This document shows positions 1-7,610 of a stretch of 32,592 nucleotides of DNA, in pieces. A program made the translations under genes and the position numbers. This DNA is from Bacillota bacterium. GTDB taxonomy: Bacteria > Bacillota > Clostridia > Christensenellales > SZUA-584. Each line of letters opens with the position of its first letter. Position 1 is the first letter of the stretch. Below the pieces are notes generated by a model that did no database searches, was not told where the DNA came from, and saw only the letters and a list, made by a program, of their open reading frames with translations. The stretch is from positions 1 through 32,592 of the forward strand of contig JAEWWC010000018.1 of NCBI GenBank assembly GCA_023396555.1. The letters are read 5' to 3'.

Positions 1-3000
1 TGGGAAGCGAAGCCCAAGGAGGCGGCGAAGAAGCCGGAGAAGGCCCCCGAAAAGGAGCAGCCTTCCTTGGTGATACACGGCAAGCCGGTGACGGGTGAGC
101 CGATGCCAATCAAGAACATCGACGACATGACGGGAGCGTGCGTGGTCGCCGGACAGGTGACGGGCGTGGACTCGTTCGATATCAAGAAGGAGATGCGCGG
201 GGGCAAGAAATCCATCGTATCGTTTGGAGTGACGGACCTGACCTCCACCGTGACGTGCAAGGCGTTCGTTGCGCAGGACAAGGCGGGCGATATCAAGGCA
301 CGGCTCAAGAAAGCGCCCGCTGTGCGCGTATCCGGTAAGGCGTCTTACGACACCTATGCCCGCGAGGTATGCGTCAGCGTTACCAGCATCGAGGAGACGG
401 AAGCGATACGCCGCATGGACGACGCAGAGGTCAAACGCGTGGAGTTGCACCTGCATACCAATATGAGCGCGCTGGACGGTATGGCGGACGAGGCGGACGT
501 GGTGAAGCGCGCCGCGGAGTTTGGCCACGAGGCGGTGGCGATCACCGACCATGGCGTGGTGCAGGCGTTTCCGCGCGCGTTCGACGCGTCCAAAAAGCAT
601 GGCATCAAGGTCATATACGGTATGGAAGCGTATATGTTCGACGATACGGACGACCACTACGAGGAGACGTTCGCCGACGAGTACGTGGTGTTCGACCTGG
701 AGACGACGGGCTTCAACCCCAGCTCCTGTGGCATCACCGAGATCGGCGCGGTGCGGCTGCGGCAGGGCGAAATCGTGGACACGTTCAGCACGTTTGTGAA
801 TCCTGAACAGCCCATCAGCCCGCAGATCACCGATCTCACGGGCATCACGGACGAAATGGTGAAGAATGCGCCGTACGCGGGTGAAGCGCTGGCGATGTTC
901 AAAAAGTTCATCGGAGACACGCCGCTGGCTGCGCACAACGCGCCGTTCGACATGAGCTTTATCCAGAAGTACGGCTCGGATAACAGCATCACGTTTGACG
1001 ACAACTGTCTGGATACGCTGTGGCTGATCAAGCGCACATACCCCAACCAGAAGTCGTACAGCCTCGGTAAGCTGGCGAAGGACTTCGGTATCGAGCTACG
1101 CCATCACCGCGCGCTGGACGACGCGACGGCCACCGCCAAGATCATGGCGATGTGCTTCGGAGAAGCGGGCAAACCCAAAGAACACGGGCTGACGGACGAG
1201 AAAAAGATCGAGACCAACCATATCATTTTGCTGTGCCGCAATGCGACGGGGCTGTTCAACCTGTATAAGCTGGTATCCGAGTCGCACCTTCACCACTTCT
1301 ACCGCAAACCGCGCGTGCCCAAGTCGCTGCTGATACAGCACCGGGAAGGGCTGATCATCGGCAGCGCGTGCGAGCAGGGCGAGCTGATACAGGCGATGCT
1401 GCGCTTCGCGTCGGACGGTGAGTTGAAACACATCGCGAAGTTCTACGACTATCTCGAGATACAGCCGGACGGCAACAACGCGTTCATGGTACGCGAGGGC
1501 CGCTTCAAGACGATGGAGGGCGTACGCGACATCACGCGCAAGATCGTAAAGCTGGGTGAAGAGCTGGGCCTGCCGGTGGCGGCTACGTGCGACGCGCACT
1601 TCATCGAACCGCAGGATGAGTACTTCCGGCGCATACTGATGCACGGCCAAAAGTTCTCCGACGCGGACAATCAGGCCCCGCTGTATTTTCGCACCACTGC
1701 GGAGATGCTGGCGGAGTTTTCGTATCTCGGCAAGGAGAAGGCGCGCGAGGTGGTCATCGACGTGCCGCGGTCCATCGCGGCGCAGGTGGAAAAGATACAG
1801 CTGCTGCCCGACGACACCGCAATGCCGGTGATCGAGAATGCGGCGGAAAAGCTGGAGGCGATGTGCTGGGACAACGCGCGCAGGCAGTACGGCGAACCGC
1901 TGCCCAAGATCGTGGAAGAGCGCCTCGCCTATGAGCTGGACAACATCATCCGGCACGGCTATTCCGTGCTGTACTATATCGCGTATGAGCTGGTGAACCA
2001 TTCGCTGCAGGACGGCTACCTCGTGGGCTCGCGTGGGTCCGTCGGCTCATCGCTGGCGGCCACGATGGCGGGCGTCACTGAGGTAAACGGCTTGCAGCCG
2101 CATTACTACTGCCCGAACTGCCACTGGTACGACTTCGATATCGACGCAGAGGTGTACGCGTGCGGCCCTGACCTACCACCCAGAGACTGCCCGCAGTGCG
2201 GCACGGTGTGCAAGCGGGACGGCTACGGCATACCGTTCGCGACGTTCCTTGGTATCAACGCGGACAAGGTGCCGGATATCGACCTCAACTTCTCTGGCGT
2301 ATACCAGCCCGAGGCGCACAAGTTCATACTGCAGTATTTCGGCGAGGACCGCGTGTTCCGCGCCGGCACCATCAGCAGCGTAAAGGAGCAGACGGCGTAC
2401 GGGTTCGTGAAGAACTACCTCCAGGAGAAGAACATCGTGGCGAGCCGCGCCGAGATCGACCGGCTGACCAAAGGTGTGTCGGGCACCAAGCGTACCACGG
2501 GCCAGCACCCCGGCGGCCTCGTCATACTGCCGGCGGGGCGCGATATACACGAGTTTACGCCGGTGCAGTACCCCGCCAACGACCCGGAGGCGGGCAGCGT
2601 CACCACGCACTACAACTTCAACTCGCTGCACGACCGGCTGGTGAAGCTGGACATACTGGGCCACGACGATCCGACGGCGCTGCGCATGCTGCAGGACCTG
2701 ACGGGCATCGCACCCAAGGAAGTGCCCATCAATGACGCGGATACGCTGTCGATATTCCGAACAACCAAGGCGTTGGGACTGGAGCCGGAACAGATACTCG
2801 GCTGTCAGGTGGGCAGCCTCGGCATTCCCGAATTCGGCACCAAGTTTGTTCGGCAGATGCTGGTGGACACGCAGCCCACCACCATCGGCGAGCTGGTGCG
2901 CATCGCGGGCCTGTCCCACGGCACCGACGTGTGGCTGAACAACGCGCAGGAGCTGGTGGCTAGCGGCACGGCCAATCTGCGTCAGGTGATCTGCACACGC

Positions 3001-3696
3001 GACGACATTATGAACTACCTCGTGGCGCGCGGCATGGACGCGACCGAGGCGTTCTACATCATGGAATCCGTCCGCAAGGGTAAGGGCTTGAAGCCAGATT
3101 GGGAAGAGCACATGCGCGCACTTCCTGTGCCCGAGTGGTTCATCGATTCGTGCAAGAAGATCAAGTATATGTTTCCGCGGGCCCACGCGGTGGCATACGT
3201 CATGATGTCGCTGCGCATCGCGTACTTCAAGGTGCACCAGCCGCGTGCGTTCTACGCGACTTACTTCTCCGTCCGCGCGGACAATCTGGACGCCAAGTAT
3301 CTGCATTCGGGCGAATCCGTGCGGCAGCGCATCGCGCACATCGAGGCGCAGGGCAAGGCGGCTTCCGCGCTGGACCAGGCGCAGCTGACGATACTCGAAG
3401 TGGCGCTGGAGATGTTTGAGCGCGGCATCGACTTTCTGCCGTGTGACTTGTACAAGTCGGACGCGACCGACTGCACGATAGAGCCGGAGGGCATCCGGCT
3501 GCCGTTCACCGCACTTGGAGGCACCGGAGAGGCGGCGGCGAAGGGCATCGTGCGTGCGCGGGAGCAGGGCGAATTCCTGTCCATCGAAGACTTGAAGAAA
3601 CGATCCGGAATTTCCAGCGCTGTCATCACCAAGCTGGAGGAGAACGGCTGCCTGACGGGGTTGCAGCAGAGCAACCAGCTGAGCCTGTTCGATTGA
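1..3696 (+). CDS. polC: DNA polymerase III PolC-type catalytic subunit, 5'-truncated by window edge
   Basis: Replicative DNA polymerase of Gram-positive type with built-in proofreading. The frame is open from base 1, so the true start lies upstream; 1231 residues are visible against about 1400-1450 for full PolC. Order seen (window residues): Lys/Ala/Pro/Glu-rich linker (1-21), OB-fold (about 30-130), first part of the PHP domain with the HLHTNMSALDGM motif, then a DEDD exonuclease inserted in it (FDLETTGF with D232 and E234; HHRALDDA near the end), the rest of PHP, then the polymerase core. The palm carries KVPDIDLNF (D759, D761) and KLDILGHDDPT (D884). A four-cysteine zinc site starts at CPNC (C704, C707). 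The protein ends in QLSLFD, the usual beta-clamp-binding peptide. The insertion of the exonuclease inside PHP separates it from DnaE. Family assignment is secure. Confidence 0.97.
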   Translation, partial: WEAKPKEAAKKPEKAPEKEQPSLVIHGKPVTGEPMPIKNIDDMTGACVVAGQVTGVDSFDIKKEMRGGKKSIVSFGVTDLTSTVTCKAFVAQDKAGDIKARLKKAPAVRVSGKASYDTYAREVCVSVTSIEETEAIRRMDDAEVKRVELHLHTNMSALDGMADEADVVKRAAEFGHEAVAITDHGVVQAFPRAFDASKKHGIKVIYGMEAYMFDDTDDHYEETFADEYVVFDLETTGFNPSSCGITEIGAVRLRQGEIVDTFSTFVNPEQPISPQITDLTGITDEMVKNAPYAGEALAMFKKFIGDTPLAAHNAPFDMSFIQKYGSDNSITFDDNCLDTLWLIKRTYPNQKSYSLGKLAKDFGIELRHHRALDDATATAKIMAMCFGEAGKPKEHGLTDEKKIETNHIILLCRNATGLFNLYKLVSESHLHHFYRKPRVPKSLLIQHREGLIIGSACEQGELIQAMLRFASDGELKHIAKFYDYLEIQPDGNNAFMVREGRFKTMEGVRDITRKIVKLGEELGLPVAATCDAHFIEPQDEYFRRILMHGQKFSDADNQAPLYFRTTAEMLAEFSYLGKEKAREVVIDVPRSIAAQVEKIQLLPDDTAMPVIENAAEKLEAMCWDNARRQYGEPLPKIVEERLAYELDNIIRHGYSVLYYIAYELVNHSLQDGYLVGSRGSVGSSLAATMAGVTEVNGLQPHYYCPNCHWYDFDIDAEVYACGPDLPPRDCPQCGTVCKRDGYGIPFATFLGINADKVPDIDLNFSGVYQPEAHKFILQYFGEDRVFRAGTISSVKEQTAYGFVKNYLQEKNIVASRAEIDRLTKGVSGTKRTTGQHPGGLVILPAGRDIHEFTPVQYPANDPEAGSVTTHYNFNSLHDRLVKLDILGHDDPTALRMLQDLTGIAPKEVPINDADTLSIFRTTKALGLEPEQILGCQVGSLGIPEFGTKFVRQMLVDTQPTTIGELVRIAGLSHGTDVWLNNAQELVASGTANLRQVICTRDDIMNYLVARGMDATEAFYIMESVRKGKGLKPDWEEHMRALPVPEWFIDSCKKIKYMFPRAHAVAYVMMSLRIAYFKVHQPRAFYATYFSVRADNLDAKYLHSGESVRQRIAHIEAQGKAASALDQAQLTILEVALEMFERGIDFLPCDLYKSDATDCTIEPEGIRLPFTALGGTGEAAAKGIVRAREQGEFLSIEDLKKRSGISSAVITKLEENGCLTGLQQSNQLSLFD

Positions 3697-3719
3697 ACGA
3701 AGCGGGTGCATGTTCCGTC

Positions 3720-3748
3720 TTTCGCAAACCCGGAAGGCTTGGTATAAT
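3720..3748 (+). promoter_or_regulatory. Extended -10 promoter for malic enzyme
   Basis: TATAAT at 3743-3748 is preceded by TGG at 3740-3742, giving an extended -10. The -35 position with 17-bp spacing (TTTCGC, 3720-3725) is poor, as is common for extended -10 promoters. The predicted start near 3755 leaves a leader of about 60 nt containing a small hairpin (TGCGC/GCGCA, about 3773-3788). It lies between polC and the malic enzyme gene, so the latter is probably transcribed on its own. Confidence 0.6.
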
Positions 3749-3814
3749 AGAGCCTGACTTGAGCTTGGGTGTCTGCGCGTTACAGCGCATGCATAACGTG
3801 AAAGGAAACAAAAG

Positions 3815-4987
3815 ATGAGTATTCAGGAAGAGTCTCTTCAGCTACATGAACAGTGGAAGGGCAAAATAGAAGTGATCAGCACGGTGCCTGTCAAGGACCG
3901 GCATGATCTGTCGGTAGCGTATACACCGGGTGTGGCGGAGCCGTGCCTTAAGATATCCGAAAACGTCGATTTGTCGTATACCTATACGCGCCGCTGGAAC
4001 CTCGTTGCTGTGGTAACGGACGGCACGGCGGTGCTGGGGCTCGGTGACATCGGCCCAGAGGCCGGCATGCCGGTGATGGAAGGCAAGTGCGTGCTGTTCA
4101 AGACGTTCGCTGACGTGGACGCTTTTCCGCTGTGCGTGCGCAGCAAGAGCGTGGATGACATCGTGAACACGGTGCGGCTGCTGGCGGGCAGCTTCGGCGG
4201 CGTGAACTTGGAGGACATCTCCGCCCCGCGCTGCTTTGAAATTGAGCAGAAGCTTAAAGAGTGCTGCGACATCCCGATATTCCACGACGACCAGCATGGC
4301 ACTGCGGTGGTGACCGCCGCTGCCATGTTGAGCGCGATGAAGCTGACGGGGCGCAAGATCGAGGAGCAGGAATGCGTGGTTTCCGGCGCAGGAGCGGCCG
4401 GCGTGGCTGTCACCAAGCTGCTGATGAGCATGGGTCTGCGCAACGTGATACTGTGCGACACCAAGGGGGCTATCTATGAAGGCCGCGAAGGCTTGAATCC
4501 TTTCAAGCAGGAGATGGCTAAGATATCCAACCGCGAAATGAAGAAGGGTTCCCTCGAAGACGTGATCAAGAGCGCTGATATTTTCATCGGCGTGTCCGCG
4601 CCGGGCATCGTCTCGCAGGATATGGTGCGCAGCATGAACCCGAACCCGCTCATCTTTGCTATGAGCAACCCGACGCCGGAGATCATGCCTGACCTTGCGA
4701 AAGAAGCGGGCGCGGCGGTGGTGGGTACGGGGCGCAGCGACTTTGCCAACCAGATCAACAACGTGCTGGCGTTCCCCGGAATATTCCGCGGGGCGCTGGA
4801 CGTGCGTGCCAGCGACATCAACGACGAGATGAAGATAGCGGCAGCTTACGCGCTTGCCGGTCTCATCACGGACGAGGAACTGACCGCAGACTATATCATC
4901 CCCGCACCGTTCGACCCGCGCGTGGGTCCGGCGGTGGCGAAGGCGGTGGCGAAAGCTGCAAAGGACTCCGGCGTAGCGCGGATATAG
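3815..4987 (+). CDS. NAD(P)-dependent malic enzyme (short bacterial form)
   Basis: Oxidative decarboxylation of malate to pyruvate with reduction of NAD(P), in the cytoplasm; 390 residues, the usual size of the short bacterial form without a phosphotransacetylase-like tail. Visible motifs: SVAYTPGVAEPC with the catalytic-type tyrosine Y36; VTDGTAVLGLGDIGPEAGMP; the metal-binding region around HDDQHGTA; a Rossmann glycine motif SGAGAAGVA; SNPTPEIMPDLA; and NNVLAFPGIFRGALD. ATG at 3815 follows an AAAGGA ribosome site. It has its own promoter upstream and an intrinsic terminator directly after the stop, so it is probably monocistronic. Cofactor preference cannot be read from sequence alone, so no gene symbol is given. 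Confidence 0.95.
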   Translation: MSIQEESLQLHEQWKGKIEVISTVPVKDRHDLSVAYTPGVAEPCLKISENVDLSYTYTRRWNLVAVVTDGTAVLGLGDIGPEAGMPVMEGKCVLFKTFADVDAFPLCVRSKSVDDIVNTVRLLAGSFGGVNLEDISAPRCFEIEQKLKECCDIPIFHDDQHGTAVVTAAAMLSAMKLTGRKIEEQECVVSGAGAAGVAVTKLLMSMGLRNVILCDTKGAIYEGREGLNPFKQEMAKISNREMKKGSLEDVIKSADIFIGVSAPGIVSQDMVRSMNPNPLIFAMSNPTPEIMPDLAKEAGAAVVGTGRSDFANQINNVLAFPGIFRGALDVRASDINDEMKIAAAYALAGLITDEELTADYIIPAPFDPRVGPAVAKAVAKAAKDSGVARI

Positions 4988-4993
4988 ATGAAT

Positions 4994-5020
4994 AGGAGGG
5001 AGTTGCAGCCCTCCTTTTTT
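4994..5020 (+). terminator. Intrinsic terminator after malic enzyme
   Basis: Perfect 7-bp stem AGGAGGG (4994-5000) with CCCTCCT (5009-5015), 8-nt loop, followed by a run of T to 5020. It starts seven bases after the malic enzyme stop codon. Confidence 0.9.
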
Positions 5021-5108
5021 CATACATTATATACAATGTGATAAGACCAAGTTTGAAAAGTTTATTGTTGCCAATGAGATCAAAAATACAAAAGGCTATT
5101 GGGTGCAG

Positions 5109-5137
5109 TTGACTATTGCAAATGCCACGTATATAAT
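5109..5137 (+). promoter_or_regulatory. Sigma-A-type promoter for secD-secF
   Basis: TTGACT (5109-5114), 17-bp spacer, TATAAT (5132-5137). Predicted transcription start near 5144, about 120 nt before the secD ATG. The 277-bp gap 4988-5264 otherwise holds the malic enzyme terminator, a 5-bp-arm inverted repeat (ACATT/AATGT, 5024-5039) and the secD leader described separately; no gene is seen in it. Confidence 0.8.
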
Positions 5138-5185
5138 GAGATGAGTTTTTCCGGAAACGCCTTTTTTTATATAGCCTGCCCGGGA

Positions 5186-5241
5186 CTTTTCCTGATTCAT
5201 GGGCTGACGTTTTAGGAAAGAGCCAATAAGTGCAACTTTCC
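5186..5241 (+). promoter_or_regulatory. secD leader with mutually exclusive hairpins (candidate)
   Basis: The segment GGAAAG at 5215-5220 can pair either with CTTTTCC upstream (5186-5192, one bulged T) or with CTTTCC downstream (5236-5241). The downstream hairpin ends four bases before the AAGGAGG ribosome site (5245-5251). A short weak hairpin followed by seven T lies earlier in the leader (about 5146-5169). The arrangement could support attenuation or translational control, but matches no riboswitch class I recognise. Confidence 0.3.
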
Positions 5242-5264
5242 ACTAAGGAGGAATCGGTGAAGAT

Positions 5265-6566
5265 ATGAGAAAACGCAGCATAATCTGGCTGTTGATCATC
5301 ATTGTGGTCTTCGGCGCTGCAGTGTACTTTGGCATGACCGGTTTTCAGATCGGCGTGTACAGAGTAGATCCGCTGTATCAACAGGTTAACCTTGGTCTTG
5401 ACCTGACAGGTGGCGGTTACGTGGTCTATCAGGCGGAACAGGGAGACCTGACTGCCGATGAATTTGCCGCCAAGTTCCAGACGACGATGGGTGTACTTCG
5501 CAACCGGCTGGATGCCAAAGGTTACACCGAGGCGAATGTGGTGGCGCAGGGCACCGACCGCATCCGTATAGAAATTCCCAATAAGGAAGAAGATCAGAAT
5601 GCCGTGTTTGCGGCCATCGGCAAGCCTTCCAAGCTGGAGTTCAAGGACTCCGCCGGCAAGGTGTGGATCACCGGCGATATGGTGAAATCCGCCCAAGCTG
5701 TGGTGGATTCGACGACGGGCGAAATCGTGGTCAGTTTGGAATTCAACGCCGAAGGCGGTCAGCAGTTTGGCGACATGACGGCAGAGGCTTATTCGGCCCG
5801 CACCACCATCGACATATTCGTGGACAATCAGAAGATATCCAGCGCCAACGTTGAAAAGGGTCCAATATATGGCGGAAAAGCGCAGATATCGGGCGGCGGT
5901 ACCGGCTTTACCCAGGACGAGGCGGAAAACCTGGCGGTGGGCATCGCATCGGGCGCGCTGCCGCTTAACCTCGAAGAGATCGAGCTGCGCACTATCAGCG
6001 CGTCGCTGGGCGAGGATGCGCTTTCGACGAGTTTATTCGCCGGTATGATCGGTATCATTATATTGTTCGTTTTTATGCTGATCTACTACCGGCTGCCTGG
6101 TTTTATGGCTGTTCTGGCGCTGGGCGTTTATATGTTTATCATATTGCTGCTGCTCGCGGCCATACCGGCGATACAGCTGACGCTGCCCGGCATTGCGGGT
6201 ATCATACTCGGCGTGGGCATGGCGGTGGACGCCAATGTCATCATATTTGAGCGCTTTAAGGAAGAGCTCTCCACAGGTAAAACGCTGCGGGCTTCGCTGA
6301 ATTCTGGCTTCCACAAGGCGATGAGCACCATCATCGACTCCAACATCACGACGATCATCGCGGCGGTCGTTATTGCGATATTCGGTGTCGGCACGGTGAA
6401 AGGCTTTGGTTACACGCTGATCATCAGTATCTTGGTGTCGATGTTCACGGCGATCGTTATCACGCGTGCGTTGATGAAGCTGGCCGTAACATTTAATATC
6501 AGCAACCTCAAACTTTATTCCAATCGAAAGCTTCCGGCTTCCAAGGCTGTGAAGGGAGGTGAGTAA
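5265..6566 (+). CDS. secD: Protein translocase subunit SecD
   Basis: Accessory membrane subunit of the Sec translocase that, with SecF, uses the proton motive force to help late steps of protein export. 433 residues, typical of the shorter Gram-positive SecD. One N-terminal membrane segment (about residues 5-25) is followed by the signature NLGLDLTGGGYVVY, an extracytoplasmic domain, then a cluster of membrane segments from about residue 260. The conserved GIILGVGMAVDANVIIFERFKEEL motif region is present, as is the FGVGTVKGFGYTL region near the end. Start: ATG 5265; AAGGAGG lies 13 nt upstream and GGTGA 4 nt upstream, so spacing is not ideal but no better in-frame start exists. secF follows directly. 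Confidence 0.97.
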   Translation: MRKRSIIWLLIIIVVFGAAVYFGMTGFQIGVYRVDPLYQQVNLGLDLTGGGYVVYQAEQGDLTADEFAAKFQTTMGVLRNRLDAKGYTEANVVAQGTDRIRIEIPNKEEDQNAVFAAIGKPSKLEFKDSAGKVWITGDMVKSAQAVVDSTTGEIVVSLEFNAEGGQQFGDMTAEAYSARTTIDIFVDNQKISSANVEKGPIYGGKAQISGGGTGFTQDEAENLAVGIASGALPLNLEEIELRTISASLGEDALSTSLFAGMIGIIILFVFMLIYYRLPGFMAVLALGVYMFIILLLLAAIPAIQLTLPGIAGIILGVGMAVDANVIIFERFKEELSTGKTLRASLNSGFHKAMSTIIDSNITTIIAAVVIAIFGVGTVKGFGYTLIISILVSMFTAIVITRALMKLAVTFNISNLKLYSNRKLPASKAVKGGE

Positions 6567-6567
6567 T

Positions 6568-7497
6568 ATGTTGTTTCTTAACAAGACTAAGTATATGATC
6601 ATAGTATCTTGTGCAGTCATACTGGCCGGCATTATCTTTGGAGTCATATTCGGCGGACTGAATCTCGGCATTGACTTCACGGGAGGCAGCATACTCACCA
6701 TTGAGATGGGCGAAAATTATGACCTTAACGTCGTTAATGATGCGCTGGAGGCTAACGGCATTGATCCGGCAACGACGCAGGTCAACCGTTCCGGAGATAC
6801 TCAGGCCATCATTCGCATGCAGGAATTGCCGGATACGGTAGATGACGCGACCTTCCGCGAGAATCTTGTAAATACTCTGAAAGAAACCTATCCGAACGCG
6901 GTAGGAGGCGAGATCGAGAGCGTGGGTGGTGCGACATCAGGTGAGATAATCGCCAATGCGTTCCTCTCCGTGTTGATAGCGTCGGTGCTGATGCTGATCT
7001 ACATTTGGATCCGGTTCGAGCTGTTCTCAGGCATCGCAGCTGTGATTGCCTTGGTCCACGACGTGCTGATCATGACGGCGGTGATGTGCATCGCCCGTAT
7101 ACCGGTGAACAGTTCGTTTATAGCGGCGTGTCTGACGATCGTCGGTTATTCGATCAACGACACCATTGTGGTGTTTGACCGTATCCGTGAGAACAACAAG
7201 AAACTCTCCGGTAAGTCGATGTCGCGCATGGAGATCGCCGATCACAGTATCCGTGAGACGCTGCCCCGTACCATCAATACTTCGATGACCACGCTGATCA
7301 CGATACTGGCGGTCTATATATTCGGCGTTGCATCCATTAAGGAGTTTGCGCTTCCCATCATCGTCGGTCTGATCTCGGGTACTTATTCATCCATCTACAT
7401 CGCGAGTCCGATTTGGGTATCGCTGGTGGAATGGAGACGCCGCCGGCGTAACAAGGGCGTTGGACAAAAGGCTCAAAAAGCGAAGGCAAAAGCTTAA
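6568..7497 (+). CDS. secF: Protein translocase subunit SecF
   Basis: Partner of SecD in the Sec translocase; 309 residues. N-terminal membrane segment, then LGIDFTGGSILTIEM, an external domain, and five further membrane segments. The SecF signatures GYSINDTIVVFDRIREN and TLPRTINTSMTT are present. The tail is basic (RRRRRNKG-type, ending in a Lys/Ala-rich stretch). Start chosen as ATG 6568 because GGGAGGTGA (6554-6562) is well placed before it; the in-frame GTG at 6559 overlaps that site. The gap to secD is one base, so the two are translationally coupled. Here secD and secF are separate genes, not fused as in Bacillus subtilis. Confidence 0.97.
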   Translation: MLFLNKTKYMIIVSCAVILAGIIFGVIFGGLNLGIDFTGGSILTIEMGENYDLNVVNDALEANGIDPATTQVNRSGDTQAIIRMQELPDTVDDATFRENLVNTLKETYPNAVGGEIESVGGATSGEIIANAFLSVLIASVLMLIYIWIRFELFSGIAAVIALVHDVLIMTAVMCIARIPVNSSFIAACLTIVGYSINDTIVVFDRIRENNKKLSGKSMSRMEIADHSIRETLPRTINTSMTTLITILAVYIFGVASIKEFALPIIVGLISGTYSSIYIASPIWVSLVEWRRRRRNKGVGQKAQKAKAKA

Positions 7498-7522
7498 ATA
7501 AAGGGCAGAATCTGTGTTGATT

Positions 7523-7554
7523 AAAAGCCTTTCCCGATCTCGGGAGAGGCTTTT
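7523..7554 (+). terminator. Intrinsic terminator after secF
   Basis: Fourteen-pair stem AAAAGCCTTTCCCG (7523-7536) with CGGGAGAGGCTTTT (7541-7554), one G-T pair, ATCT loop. The A-run and T-run arms make it potentially active in both directions. It separates secDF from recJ. Confidence 0.9.
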
Positions 7555-7610
7555 CAAGTATTGTTTTCTGGGTCCCCGATCTATTGGGGTGGTTGTTAAG
7601 GGGTGTTATT

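Noticed and set aside
2173..3711. 512-residue minus-strand open frame across polC
   Set aside because: Overlaps conserved PolC palm motifs; composition is typical of a shadow frame.
3842..5023. 393-residue minus-strand open frame across the malic enzyme gene
   Set aside because: Shadow frame of a well-conserved enzyme; no promoter or ribosome site.
5021..5143. Small gene in the gap between malic enzyme and secD
   Set aside because: No open frame with a start and ribosome site; the sequence is AT-rich promoter DNA.
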